Positions 34,507 to 44,641 of a stretch of 64,000 bases of DNA are shown one piece after another. Positions within the stretch are counted from its first letter, which is position 1. Each line of letters begins with the position of its first letter. The stretch lies in the NCBI RefSeq assembly GCF_016862175.1, contig NZ_BOML01000030.1, positions 37,192-101,191 of the forward strand, given 5' to 3'. The position numbers and the translations under genes were made by a program. The notes under the pieces are model-generated. The model did no database searches, had not been told where the DNA came from, and saw only the letters and a program-made list of their open reading frames with translations. This DNA is from Paractinoplanes durhamensis. Lineage in GTDB: Bacteria > Actinomycetota > Actinomycetes > Mycobacteriales > Micromonosporaceae.

Positions 34507-35259
34507 TCAGGGCGTAATTCCCTGGACTCCGGCGCGGTGCACCGCTTCCGCGATCAGCCGCTGCGCGGGCCGCTCCCTGCTTCTTCCGCAATGACCGTGG
34601 CGTTCGCTCCAGGACTTGGTGCCGGTCAGATTGATCTCTCCGCCCTTGAGTACGGCCTGGTAGGAGGCGCTGGCCAGCGGCTCGCCCCACCGTGAGCGTG
34701 GGCCACCGTAGGGGACTTCCGGGCCGCTCGGTGGGCAGAGGACGCAGATCGCGTCGGTGGCGGTGCCGGTGGCGGCCAGGCCCAGGTCGCGGATGGCCTG
34801 GGTCTTCGCCTCGGTGATGGTGGCGACCGCGTTGACCAGGGCGCCGTCGCTCAGTCGCTGCGGCACCCATGCCACCACGTTGATCGTGCCGGCGTGTGTT
34901 GCCGCCGAGCGCGCCGCCGGGTCGTAGGCCTGGATCGGAGCGCCCAGGCCCACCGTTGCCCACAGCCTGATGCCGTCGTCGCCGGTCTCGATCACGTCGG
35001 TCACGTCGACGCCGGTCATCAGGCCCACCCCGCGGCCGGTCAGGCCCAAGCCGGCGGCGATCTCGGCCAGGTGGGTGGCCGGGTCGTCGCGGTCGTAGGA
35101 CATCGGGACGGTGGCGTTGATCAGCCAGTGGCACTCCCCCACGCCGCCGCCCAGGGTGGCCGACGAGATCGCCATGGCCGGCGCCGGTAGGCGCCAGACC
35201 AGCAGTGGGATGTCGTCGCCACCCTCGCGGCGGCGGGTCAGCGTGGGGTCGGGGAACAC
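34507..35259 (-). CDS. Adenosylcobinamide amidohydrolase (CbiZ family)
   Basis: A 250-residue protein whose first 200 residues match CbiZ: HWLINATVPMSYDRDDPATHLAEIA, GRGVGLMTGVDVTDV, HAGTINVVAWVP, ITEAKTQAIRDLG, TGTATDAICVLCP and PYGGPRSRWGEPL. CbiZ removes the side chain of adenosylcobinamide for corrinoid salvage. The last 45 residues (from about LKGGEINLTGTKSW) look unrelated to the family and may reflect a frameshift. The GTG start overlaps the end of the MFS gene by 22 bp, so they are coupled. No cobalamin riboswitch is seen upstream. Confidence 0.85.
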   Translation of the reverse strand: MFPDPTLTRRREGGDDIPLLVWRLPAPAMAISSATLGGGVGECHWLINATVPMSYDRDDPATHLAEIAAGLGLTGRGVGLMTGVDVTDVIETGDDGIRLWATVGLGAPIQAYDPAARSAATHAGTINVVAWVPQRLSDGALVNAVATITEAKTQAIRDLGLAATGTATDAICVLCPPSGPEVPYGGPRSRWGEPLASASYQAVLKGGEINLTGTKSWSERHGHCGRSRERPAQRLIAEAVHRAGVQGITP

Positions 35260-36422
35260 CGTTCGACCCTAAACCCGGCCAGCAGGGCGGCCACGGCGGT
35301 GGCCGCCAACAGGAGGCCGGCGGCGCGGAACGCCGGGGACGGGCCGTGCAGGTCGGTCAGCAGGCCGGCGAAGGCCGCGCCGGCCGCGTTGCCGCCGTTG
35401 GCCGCCACGTTGACCCAGGTGCCGGCCTCGGTGCGGTGCTCGGGTGGGGTCAGGTCGTCGGCGGCCAGGTAGGCGACCACGTAGAGCGGGGAGATTGCCA
35501 CGCCGGCCAGGGCCATCACCGCACCCAGGACCAGCAGGCCGGGGGCGGCCGAGGCGGCGAGCAGGCCGAGGCCGAAGACGGCCAGGAGGCCGGCGAAGTG
35601 CCACGACCGAGGGCGAGTGTGCCGGCGCCGGGCCCAGAGCAGGCCGCCGGCCACGCTGCCGGCGGCCACCCCGGCCTCCAGCACACCGGCTACGCCTGGG
35701 TGGCCGGCGTTCTGGGCGGCTACCGCCATGCCGGTGAAGGCGACGCTGATGCCGCCGCCCGCGATCACCAGCACGGCCAGGACCGGCCACAGCCGGGCCG
35801 AGCGCAGCGGGCCCAGGTCGAAGATCCGGCCGGGCGTACTCGCCGGGAGTGGCCTGGCGGGCACCGAAGCCGTCATGCCCAGCGTGCCGCCCAGCAGCAG
35901 GACGGCGGTCACCACCACCGCCCAGCGGGCCGGGGCGACCGCGATGAGCAGGCCGGTGATGAGCGGCCCGACCAGGTACAGCGTCTCCTCGGCGATGGCG
36001 TCCAGGGCGTACGCACGCTCCTTGAGGCCGGTGCCCTCGGTGAGTGAGCGCCACGCCGAGCGCATGGCCGGACCCAGCGGTGGGGCCGCCAGGCCCGCGA
36101 GGGCGACGAACGGCACCGGCCAGGGGACGAACGCGGCCAGCGCGAGGAACACCGCGCAGGCCAGGGCGAGCCAGCGCAGCAGCATCGGGCGACGGTCGGC
36201 GAGCCGGGACTTCATCGGCATGGTGATCGAGGTGAGGCCGAAGAGGGCTATCGCCAGGCCGGCGGTGGCGTAGGAGCCGCTGGTGTCGCGAACGGTGAAG
36301 AGGAGGGCGAGTGGGAGCAGACCGTACGACAGACGGCCGGCCAGCGCGGGCGCGAAGATGCGCAGCGCGGACGGCAGCTGAAGGACGGCACGGTAGCTCC
36401 CCGCCTCGGCGGGGGCAGACAT
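35238..36422 (-). CDS. MFS transporter
   Basis: A 394-residue major facilitator of about 12 TM helices. The central loop carries RPLPASTPGRIFDLGPLRSARLWPVL, and the loop between TM2 and TM3 is SITMPMKSRLADRRPMLLRW. Conserved stretches such as LDAIAEETLYLVGPL and ISPLYVVAYLAADDLTPPEHRTEAGTWVN are typical of an actinomycete MFS group without known substrate. ATG 36422 has GGAG 7 bases upstream. First gene of the series leading to CbiZ and the F420-type reductase. Confidence 0.88.
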   Translation of the reverse strand: MSAPAEAGSYRAVLQLPSALRIFAPALAGRLSYGLLPLALLFTVRDTSGSYATAGLAIALFGLTSITMPMKSRLADRRPMLLRWLALACAVFLALAAFVPWPVPFVALAGLAAPPLGPAMRSAWRSLTEGTGLKERAYALDAIAEETLYLVGPLITGLLIAVAPARWAVVVTAVLLLGGTLGMTASVPARPLPASTPGRIFDLGPLRSARLWPVLAVLVIAGGGISVAFTGMAVAAQNAGHPGVAGVLEAGVAAGSVAGGLLWARRRHTRPRSWHFAGLLAVFGLGLLAASAAPGLLVLGAVMALAGVAISPLYVVAYLAADDLTPPEHRTEAGTWVNVAANGGNAAGAAFAGLLTDLHGPSPAFRAAGLLLAATAVAALLAGFRVERCSPTPR

Positions 36423-36511
36423 GGAGGAACTCCTTGGAATGTCCAGACATGGGTAGGGGCGCGCGCTGCGGCGGCAGGCCCTACGGCGGTGTCTGTGACA
36501 TGCGAGGGATC

Positions 36512-37054
36512 TTACCCCGGCCACTCGCTTTCCAGAACCGCCCAGATCTCCGAGTCGTGCCGGACGCCCTTCCACGGGTAGCTCTCCCGCAGGGTGCCCT
36601 CCAGCCGCATGCCCAGCCGGCGGGCGACGTTGGAGCTGGACTTGTTGTCGGGGCGGCAGTGCCACTCGACACGGTGCAGGCCGCGCACCCGGAAGGCCCA
36701 GTCGATCAGCTGCCGGACGGCGGCGTTGATCAGGCCGCGGCCGGTGGCCGACGGTTCCAGCCAGCAGCCGACCTCGGCGATGCCCCGGTCGGCGTCGAAG
36801 GAGCCGAACAGGACGCCACCGACCAGGGTGCCGTCCAGCCAGATGCCGTAGAGGCGGCCAGCGTCGGCGGCCTGCAGGTCGGCGTAGCGCTGGAGGGTGG
36901 CCCGGGCCGAGTCGAGGTCGCTGCTCATGCTCGCCCATTTGATCCACGGGTCGACCGTGTCGCGGGCTCGGTCCATGTGGGCCAGGAATTCTTCGGCCTG
37001 CCAGGGCTCCAGCGGCCGCAGCGCGGCGCCGTCCCCGAGATCGACGCTGTACAC
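36512..37054 (-). CDS. GNAT N-acetyltransferase (RimL-like)
   Basis: A 180-residue GNAT of the ribosomal-protein-serine acetyltransferase type. It shows ALRPLEPWQAEEFLAHMDRARDTVDPWIKW at the N-terminus, GVLFGSFDADRGIAEVGCWLEPSATGRGLINAAVRQLIDWAF as the acetyl-CoA region and HRVEWHCRPDNKSSSNVARRLGMRLEGTLRESYPW. RimL-type enzymes acetylate L7/L12, but many relatives act on small amines. Single gene; 89 bp separate its stop from the MFS start on the same strand. Confidence 0.88.
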   Translation of the reverse strand: MYSVDLGDGAALRPLEPWQAEEFLAHMDRARDTVDPWIKWASMSSDLDSARATLQRYADLQAADAGRLYGIWLDGTLVGGVLFGSFDADRGIAEVGCWLEPSATGRGLINAAVRQLIDWAFRVRGLHRVEWHCRPDNKSSSNVARRLGMRLEGTLRESYPWKGVRHDSEIWAVLESEWPG

Positions 37055-37156
37055 GAGGGAAGCCTACGTCCGCCGTCCAGGCAGTTTTCACCTGCCGGGC
37101 GCCCACAGCTAAGAAACTTATTCATAGATTTAGCTCGGTCTATCTAAGGAGCGGGC

Positions 37157-38173
<1,017 letters not shown>

Positions 38174-38176
38174 CAG

Positions 38177-39835
38177 CTAGTGCGACTCGCCGGCCGGGCT
38201 GTAGGCGGTCAGGAAGCGGTCGCGGAACTCGTTCATGGGCCACACCGGCGCGTCCGGCGCCGGTGTGAGCCCGGTCGTCCAGCCCCAGTCGGCGATCCGC
38301 TCGAAGACCTTCGGGTCCTTGGCGACGATCGAGATGGGTACGTCCTTGCTCGCGTTCTGCCCGACCACGACCGACGCCGGCTGGTGGTCACCGAGGAACA
38401 CCATGACCAGGTTGTCGTCGCCGTATTTCTCGACGTACGAGGTCAGCGAGTCGACCGAGTAGGCCACCGACTTGGCGTACGCCTGCTTGATCTTCTCGTT
38501 GTCCTTCCAGACGCTGCCGGCACCCTCGGCCGAGTTGATCATCGGCCCGTAGACCGAGCCGTCCCCGATCTGCTCCCAGGGCAGGCTGGTGGGCAGCGGT
38601 GCCCAGGGGGTGTGACTCGACGTCAAGGTGATCTCGGCGAGCAGCGGGCCGCGGTTCTTCTTGGCGTACTCAAGCTGCTGGAATTGCTTCATCACGAACT
38701 GGTCGGGCATCGTCGACCAGCTCAGCATCGGCCCGTGATAGTCCAGCGTGTGCGAGTCCCACACCTGGTCGTAGCCGTAGAACTGACCCTCCGGCCAGGC
38801 GAACGTGACACCGGGCTCGACCCCGACGGTGCGGTAGCCGGCCCGCTTGAACGCCCGGGTCAGGGTGAGCCGGTCGGTGTTGACCAGGCTGCGGTAGCGC
38901 TGCTGGTTGTCGATCCACAGCCCGGACAGGAACGTCGAGTGGGCCAGCCAGCTGCCGCCGCCCGCGGTCGACGAGGTGAGGAAGCCGCTGCGGGCGCTGA
39001 AACCCTTGGTCGCCAGCTTGGCGTCGTCGGCCTTGAGCTGGGCGAGCACGGCCGAGTTGAAGTCCGGGTTCTCGACCGCGTCCCGGCCGTAGCTCTCCAC
39101 GAAGCTGACGATCACGTCCTTGCCGCGCAGCGCGGTGAGCAGCTGGGCGTCCGGCACGTTGCGGAACGCGTCGACCTTGACCTCGCGGTCGAAGGTCTTC
39201 CGGTCGGCGATGTCCTGCGGCACCTTGAGCGCGGTGTCGCGGGCCAGCTCGGCGGCGGCCTGCCCGGCCACCGGGATGCCGCCGACGATCTGGATGCCGA
39301 GCACGGCGAGGATGACCCAGGCCGAGGCGAACGCGAAGACCGCGTGCCGGGTGGGCCGGGCGTGCGCGGCGAGCAGCCGGGACAGCCGCCGCACCGCGAG
39401 GGTGGTGCCGGTGAGCAGCGCGACGCAGAGCAGGACCGCCCCCGCGGCCACCCCGAACGCGCCGGCCTCACCCATCGAGTCCTCGAGGAAGTGGTAGCCG
39501 TCGGTGAACAGCACCCAGTCCAGAACCGGGTCGAACTCGCGGGCCAGGACCGCGAAGAAGCCCATGTCGACGATCTTCACGATGGTGAGCAGACCGAGGA
39601 CGAAGCCGAGAACGGTGGCGCCGATCCGCCGGGCCCGCTCCGGCAGAGCGAGCAGAACGGCGATCGCGACGATCGCCTCGATAGGGATGCGGACCAGCGC
39701 ATTCATCCAGAAATTGCCGGGTGGGAGCCGGGCGATCTGATCGGGCATGACGAGTTCGAGAAAGACCAGAAGCGCGGCGAGCGTGGTGACCACTGCGCCG
39801 CCGACACGGCGCACGTGGTGCTTGATCTGGGACAA
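38177..39835 (-). CDS. Membrane sulfatase-like (alkaline phosphatase superfamily) enzyme
   Basis: A 552-residue protein with five TM helices in the first 190 residues and an extracytoplasmic sulfatase/phosphoglycerol-transferase-like domain. Visible landmarks are DVIVSFVESYGRDA (metal-binding Glu), FLTSSTAGGGSWLAHSTFLSG (nucleophile region), TLTSSHTPWAPLP and VMVFLGDHQPASVV (Asp-His metal ligands). The layout is that of lipoteichoic acid synthase-like enzymes, which transfer head groups to surface polymers; in actinomycetes the substrate is unknown. No operon partner; 62 bp separate it from the GGDEF-EAL gene. Confidence 0.85.
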   Translation of the reverse strand: MSQIKHHVRRVGGAVVTTLAALLVFLELVMPDQIARLPPGNFWMNALVRIPIEAIVAIAVLLALPERARRIGATVLGFVLGLLTIVKIVDMGFFAVLAREFDPVLDWVLFTDGYHFLEDSMGEAGAFGVAAGAVLLCVALLTGTTLAVRRLSRLLAAHARPTRHAVFAFASAWVILAVLGIQIVGGIPVAGQAAAELARDTALKVPQDIADRKTFDREVKVDAFRNVPDAQLLTALRGKDVIVSFVESYGRDAVENPDFNSAVLAQLKADDAKLATKGFSARSGFLTSSTAGGGSWLAHSTFLSGLWIDNQQRYRSLVNTDRLTLTRAFKRAGYRTVGVEPGVTFAWPEGQFYGYDQVWDSHTLDYHGPMLSWSTMPDQFVMKQFQQLEYAKKNRGPLLAEITLTSSHTPWAPLPTSLPWEQIGDGSVYGPMINSAEGAGSVWKDNEKIKQAYAKSVAYSVDSLTSYVEKYGDDNLVMVFLGDHQPASVVVGQNASKDVPISIVAKDPKVFERIADWGWTTGLTPAPDAPVWPMNEFRDRFLTAYSPAGESH

Positions 39836-39897
39836 CTCGGGTTCCTAACCGCCGATTACTACCTGCTACAGGTACACGGCGGCGGCCGGGGTTCGGT

Positions 39898-42171
39898 TCA
39901 AGCCCCGGCCAGGTCGGCCGTCCTGTTGGCGGCCAGCATGCCAGCAATGTCGGCGGGCTCCGCCGGGCGCCCGAACAGGTAACCCTGACCGTGGTCGATG
40001 CCGAGGCGGCGCAGCGTGGCCCACTGCTCGTCGGTCTCGATGCCCTCGGCCACGGTCTGCATCTTCAGCGCCGCGCCGAGGCCGGCCACCGCGTCCACCA
40101 GGGCCACGTCGTCCTCGTCGATGTGCACCTCGTCGACGAACGTCTTGTCGATCTTGATGACGTCGACCGGGAGCTGCTTCAGGTAGCTCAGCGACGAGTA
40201 GCCGGTGCCGAAGTCGTCGATCGCCAGCCGGACCCCGAGGCGGCGCAGCGCGTGCAGCGTGTCCTTGGCGGTCTCGATGTCGGCCATCAGCATCGACTCG
40301 GTGATCTCCAGGGTGAGCGACGCGGCGTCCAGGCCGGCGTCGGCCAGGGCGGCCGCGACGTCGTCGACGAGCCCGGCGTACTGGAACTGGCGGGCCGAGA
40401 GGTTGACGTTGACGTGCAGGCCGGCGGCGGCCGGCGACTCGGCCCGCCACTGCGCCAGCTGGGCGCAGGCCTGGCGGAGAACCCACCGGCCGAGCGGAAC
40501 GATCAGGCCGTTCGCCTCGGCGCCGGCGATGAAGTGGTACGGGCCGAGCAGGCCGTCGCGCGGATGCTGCCAGCGCACCAGCGCCTCGACCGCGGTGAGC
40601 CGCTGCGTGTGCATGTCCACGACCGGCTGGTAGAGCACCAGGAATTCCTCGTGCTCCAGCGCGTGCTCGATGTCGGCGCGCTGCTGCGCCTCCTCCAGCA
40701 CCGACATGGTCATGGTCGGGTCGAAGATGGCGTACGCGTTGCGACCGGCCCGCTTGGCCGCGTACATGGCCAGGTCGGCGTTGCCCAGCAGCTGCTCGGC
40801 GGCGACCATGCCGGCGGTGTCCGGTTCCATCCCGGTCAGGGTGGCGATGCCGATGCTCAGCGAGCAGGTGACGTCCCGGCTGCCCAGCCGGATCGGCTCG
40901 CGGGCGGCGGCCAGCAGCCGCTCGGCGAGGCCGGACGCGTCGGCCGGGTCGAGGTCGCGCAGCAGGATGGCGAACTCGTCGCCGCCGAGCCGGGCCAGCA
41001 CGTCGTCCGGGCGGACCTGGGCGCGCAGCCGCTCGGCGATGGTGGTGAGCAGCTCGTCCCCGGCGCTGTGCCCGAGGTTGTCGTTGACCAGCTTGAAGTC
41101 GTCGAGGTCGAGCAGCAGCACGGTGACCGGCGCCTCGCCGCCGTCGCCGACCGCCTCCTCGAGCTGCTGGCGGAACCGGACCCGGTTCGGCATCCCGGTC
41201 AGCGAGTCGGTGAACGCCTGCCGGCTGAGCTGCTGCTCCAGCTCCCGGCGGGCACCGATGTCGCGGAGGCTGACCACGACCGCCTGCAGGTCCGGGTTGT
41301 TGATCCAGTTGGTGCCCATCACGTCGACGTAGACCCACTCGCCGGCCGCGTTGCGCAGCCGGCTCTCCACCCGCAGGCTCTGCCCGATCGGCAGGTTCAG
41401 CATCCGGTTCATGAAGTCGTGCAGCTCGCCGAGCCGGTCGGCGGTCATCACCTGGGCGACCCGGGAGCCGGTGAGCTCGGCCGCGTCGAACCCGAGCAAC
41501 TGCTTGATCGAGCCGCTCACGTACTTGAGGGTGCCGTCCCGGCCGACCGCGAGCACCGTGTCGGCGGACGCCTCGAGCAGGGTCTCGGCGCGCTGCTCGG
41601 TGACCCGGCGGCGGGACTCGAGGCGGCGCCGGCTCTGCGCGTTGATCGCGGTGAGGCCGACCAGGGTGGCGAACTCGCCGCCCAGGAAGAACGTGGTGGC
41701 CGGGCCGGCGCCGGTCTGCCACGGCAGCAGCACCACGTAGCAGAGAACACAGAGCCCCCCGAAGACAAGCACGGTACGCGGGGTGTACAGCGCCGCCATG
41801 GTGATCAGCAGGAGCAGCGCGCCGGGCAGGTAGACCATCATCCCGGCCGGGTCGGCGATCGCGAACAGCACCAGGATCGGCACTTCGGCGAACCACCAGA
41901 GCAGCAACCGCCGGCGAATAAGCTTGCTGCGGACCAGCCGGCGCCAGGGCAGCTTGATCGCGGCGATCTGCACCGCGACCGCGGCGAAGACCGGCACCAG
42001 CCACCACCGGCTGCCCGCGTCCCAGCTGAGCGCCACCCGGATGGCACCGATCAGGGTGCCGAGAGCGGCAATGGCCGTACCGATCCGGATCTGCCGAACC
42101 CAATAGTCCGCAGTGTGATCGTCTACCTCGAGTCGCCGCACGAGCGCTCCATCGGCCGGGCTACCGCCCAC
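39898..42171 (-). CDS. GGDEF-EAL c-di-GMP turnover protein with PAS and membrane sensor
   Basis: A 757-residue protein. Five or six TM helices (about 25-180) form the sensor, a PAS domain follows (about 200-320; LLEASADTVLAVGRDGTLKYVS), then GGDEF (about 325-490) and EAL (about 505-750). The cyclase motif LGGDEF is intact, and RPDD five residues before it is a complete inhibitory I site. The phosphodiesterase residues are all present: VEALVRW, NVNLSARQF, LEITES, DDFGTGYSSL, KIDK, AEGIET and GQGYLF. Both activities are thus plausible. It makes or degrades c-di-GMP, the ligand of the riboswitch at 49610-49688. Divergent from the TetR gene, 66 bp apart. Confidence 0.93.
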   Translation of the reverse strand: MGGSPADGALVRRLEVDDHTADYWVRQIRIGTAIAALGTLIGAIRVALSWDAGSRWWLVPVFAAVAVQIAAIKLPWRRLVRSKLIRRRLLLWWFAEVPILVLFAIADPAGMMVYLPGALLLLITMAALYTPRTVLVFGGLCVLCYVVLLPWQTGAGPATTFFLGGEFATLVGLTAINAQSRRRLESRRRVTEQRAETLLEASADTVLAVGRDGTLKYVSGSIKQLLGFDAAELTGSRVAQVMTADRLGELHDFMNRMLNLPIGQSLRVESRLRNAAGEWVYVDVMGTNWINNPDLQAVVVSLRDIGARRELEQQLSRQAFTDSLTGMPNRVRFRQQLEEAVGDGGEAPVTVLLLDLDDFKLVNDNLGHSAGDELLTTIAERLRAQVRPDDVLARLGGDEFAILLRDLDPADASGLAERLLAAAREPIRLGSRDVTCSLSIGIATLTGMEPDTAGMVAAEQLLGNADLAMYAAKRAGRNAYAIFDPTMTMSVLEEAQQRADIEHALEHEEFLVLYQPVVDMHTQRLTAVEALVRWQHPRDGLLGPYHFIAGAEANGLIVPLGRWVLRQACAQLAQWRAESPAAAGLHVNVNLSARQFQYAGLVDDVAAALADAGLDAASLTLEITESMLMADIETAKDTLHALRRLGVRLAIDDFGTGYSSLSYLKQLPVDVIKIDKTFVDEVHIDEDDVALVDAVAGLGAALKMQTVAEGIETDEQWATLRRLGIDHGQGYLFGRPAEPADIAGMLAANRTADLAGA

Positions 42172-42203
42172 TTGAGCGGAACACCCATGACAAATGTCAG
42201 TGG

Positions 42204-42223
42204 CTGAGTGAGTGCTCGCTCAG
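42204..42223. promoter_or_regulatory. TetR-type operator palindrome
   Basis: Half-sites CTGAGTGAGT (42204-42213) and GCTCGCTCAG (42214-42223) are an inverted repeat matching at 8 of 10 positions. It lies in the 66-bp space between the divergent GGDEF-EAL and TetR genes, 14 bp before the TetR start, a typical autoregulation site resembling the TGAGTGA-type operators of TetR repressors. Confidence 0.65.
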
Positions 42224-42237
42224 TTAGGGTGCAGTAC

Positions 42238-42840
42238 GTGGAAAACAGGCGCAGGAGAGTTCCGGCGCTCGCGCCGGAGGAACGCCGCGCGGCACTGATC
42301 GCAGCGACCATCCCGCTGCTGCACGAGCACGGCCTCGACGTCAGCACCCGGCAGATCGCCGCGGCCGCCGGCGTCGCCGAGGGCACCATCTTCGGTGTCT
42401 TCGAAAGCAAGAACTCGCTGGTCGTGTGCTCGGTGATCGAGGCGCTCGACCCGCAGGTGACCCTGGACGGACTGGCCGCGATCGACCCGGCGCGGCCGCT
42501 GCGCGAGCGGATGGCCGAGGCGGCCGAGCTGATCCACGCCCGGATGGCGGAGAACGCCGCACTGATGACCGCGGCGCGCAAGCTCATCCTGGCCGGGCAG
42601 AACGATCCGGCCACGGCCAAGCGGATGCACAGCAGCCGGGAACGGCTCAAGGACGCCGTGGTCGAGGTCATCGAGCCGGATGCGGCGCAACTGCGCCGCA
42701 CTCCCGAGGCGGTGGCCCAGATGCTGCTGCTGATCTGCGGTGCCAACACGTACGGGCCGTTCGGCGACCCGGACAACTTCCGCGGGACCGAATTGGTCTC
42801 GCTCCTACTAGACGGCTTTCTCCAGCGGGGGGCTCAGTAG
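42238..42840 (+). CDS. TetR-family transcriptional regulator
   Basis: A 200-residue TetR repressor. The helix-turn-helix is at about 10-55: LAPEERRAALIAATIPLLHEHGLDVSTRQIAAAAGVAEGTIFGVFESKNSL. The rest is the helical ligand domain. GTG 42238 is preferred since TTAGGG lies 8 bases upstream and an earlier GTG (42208) lies inside the operator. The first ABC exporter gene starts 2 bp after its stop, so the regulator heads the exporter operon and very likely represses it until a substrate drug binds. Confidence 0.9.
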   Translation: MENRRRRVPALAPEERRAALIAATIPLLHEHGLDVSTRQIAAAAGVAEGTIFGVFESKNSLVVCSVIEALDPQVTLDGLAAIDPARPLRERMAEAAELIHARMAENAALMTAARKLILAGQNDPATAKRMHSSRERLKDAVVEVIEPDAAQLRRTPEAVAQMLLLICGANTYGPFGDPDNFRGTELVSLLLDGFLQRGAQ

Positions 42841-42842
42841 AC

Positions 42843-44579
42843 GTGCTCTTGAAATTGCTTCGTGCCCATCTCGCGCCCTATCAGGGCACCATCGCACTCG
42901 TCGTGTTCTTCCAGCTGCTCCAGACGCTGGCGACCCTCTATCTGCCCACCCTGAACGCCGACATCATCGACAACGGCGTCATCAAGGGCGACACCGGTTA
43001 CGTCATGAAGATCGGCGGCTTCATGCTGGCGATCACCCTGGCGCAGATCGCCACCCAGATCGTCGCGGTGTATTTCGGCGCCAAGACCGCCATGGTGGTC
43101 GGCCGTGACCTGCGGTCCTCGATCTTCCGCCAGGTGCAGAGCTTCTCGGCCCGCGAGGTCGGCCAGTTCGGCGCCCCGTCGCTGATCACCCGCACCACGA
43201 ACGACGTGCAGCAGGTCCAGATGCTGGTGCTGCTCACGTTCACGCTGATGGTGTCGGCGCCGATCATGTGCGTCGGCGGCATCCTGCTCGCCCTGCACCA
43301 GGACGTGCCGCTGTCCTCGCTGCTGCTGGTGATCGTGCCGGTGCTGATCGCGGTGGTCGCGCTGATCATCAGCCGGATGCGGCCGCTGTTCCGCTCGATG
43401 CAGGTGCGCATCGACAAGGTGAACCAGGTGATGCGCGAGCAGATCACCGGCATCCGGGTGATCCGCGCGTTCGTCCGCGACGACCGGGAGCAGGAACGCT
43501 TCGCCGGGGCCAACGCCGAGCTCACCGACGTGTCGATGCGGGCCGGCAAGATCATGGCGACGATGTTCCCGACCGTGATGCTGATCGTGAACATCTCCAG
43601 CATCGCCGTCCTGTGGTTCGGCGGCCACCGGATCGACTCCGGCCACATGCAGGTCGGCGCGCTGACCGCGTTCCTCAGCTACCTCATGCAGATCCTCATG
43701 TCGATCATGATGGCGACCTTCATGTTCGTGATGATCCCGCGGGCCGAGGTCTGCGCCGAGCGGATCGAGGAGATCCTCGGCACCGAGTCGACGGTCGAGC
43801 CGCCGGCCAACCCGGTGACCACGCTGAGCCGGCACGGCTTCCTGGAGATGCGCGACGTCGACTACCACTACCCCGGGGCCGAGGCGTCCGTCCTGCACGA
43901 CATCAATCTCACCGCCCGGCCACGCGAGGTCACCGCGGTCATCGGGAGTACCGGCAGCGGCAAGACCACGCTGCTCAACCTCATCCCGCGGCTCTTCGAC
44001 GTGAGCGACGGCGAGGTACTGGTCGACGGCATCGACGTCCGGCAGCTCGATCCGGCCCTGCTGAGCCGGACGGTCGGGCTGGTGCCGCAGAAGCCCTACC
44101 TGTTCAGCGGCACGGTCGCCACCAACCTGCGCTACGGCAACCCGGACGCCACCGACGACGAGCTTTGGGAGGCGCTCGAGGTCGCCCAGGCCCGCGGGTT
44201 CGTCGAGCGGATGGAGGGCGGGCTGGACGCGCCGATCGCCCAGGGTGGCACCAACGTCTCCGGCGGGCAGCGGCAGCGGCTCGCGATCGCCCGGGTGCTG
44301 GTGCACCGGCCGGAGATCTACCTGTTCGACGACTCGTTCTCGGCGCTCGACTACGCCACCGACGCGGCGCTGCGGGGCGCGCTGACCGCCTACATCGCCG
44401 ACGCCACCGTGGTGATCGTCGCCCAGCGGGTCAGCACCATCCGCGACGCCGACCGCATCATCGTCCTCGACGACGGCAAAGTGGTCGGCACTGGCACACA
44501 TACCGAATTGATGGACACCAACCCGACGTACCGGGAAATCGTCCTTTCGCAGCTCACTGAACAGGAGGCCGCGGCATGA
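42843..44579 (+). CDS. Heterodimeric ABC exporter subunit with degenerate ATPase site
   Basis: A 578-residue half-transporter: six TM helices (1-310; VLLKLLRAHLAPYQGTIAL first) and an ATPase domain. Walker A is GSTGSGKTT, signature NVSGGQRQR, but the Walker B end is IYLFDDSFSALD, with Asp in place of the catalytic Glu. This is the hallmark of the degenerate site in heterodimeric exporters such as BmrC/BmrD and TM287/288. Start GTG 42843 is 2 bp after tetR. Its TGA forms an ATGA overlap with a 21-codon mini-frame leading to the partner. Confidence 0.92.
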   Translation: MLLKLLRAHLAPYQGTIALVVFFQLLQTLATLYLPTLNADIIDNGVIKGDTGYVMKIGGFMLAITLAQIATQIVAVYFGAKTAMVVGRDLRSSIFRQVQSFSAREVGQFGAPSLITRTTNDVQQVQMLVLLTFTLMVSAPIMCVGGILLALHQDVPLSSLLLVIVPVLIAVVALIISRMRPLFRSMQVRIDKVNQVMREQITGIRVIRAFVRDDREQERFAGANAELTDVSMRAGKIMATMFPTVMLIVNISSIAVLWFGGHRIDSGHMQVGALTAFLSYLMQILMSIMMATFMFVMIPRAEVCAERIEEILGTESTVEPPANPVTTLSRHGFLEMRDVDYHYPGAEASVLHDINLTARPREVTAVIGSTGSGKTTLLNLIPRLFDVSDGEVLVDGIDVRQLDPALLSRTVGLVPQKPYLFSGTVATNLRYGNPDATDDELWEALEVAQARGFVERMEGGLDAPIAQGGTNVSGGQRQRLAIARVLVHRPEIYLFDDSFSALDYATDAALRGALTAYIADATVVIVAQRVSTIRDADRIIVLDDGKVVGTGTHTELMDTNPTYREIVLSQLTEQEAAA

Positions 44580-44641
44580 CCGAGCGAAGCGAGCGTCTTG
44601 ATCGCGTTCTTGCCTCTGCTTGTGTCGGAGGGACAGCATGA
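44576..44641 (+). CDS. 21-codon coupling mini-ORF between the two ABC subunits
   Basis: The ATG at 44576 shares ATGA with the stop of the first ABC gene and has AGGAGG 7 bases upstream. The frame (starts MTERSERLDRVLA) ends with TGA at 44639-44641, overlapping the ATG of the second ABC gene, again as ATGA. It exactly bridges the 58-bp gap, and the ribosome-binding site GGAGG of the second gene lies inside it. Most likely a translational relay that keeps subunit synthesis coupled; a stable peptide is doubtful. Confidence 0.5.
   Translation: MTERSERLDRVLASACVGGTA

Noticed and set aside
39991..42207. A 738-codon open frame on the plus strand opposite the GGDEF-EAL gene
   Set aside because: Antisense shadow of a GC-rich gene; its translation is low-complexity and has no domain, whereas the minus strand has complete catalytic motifs.
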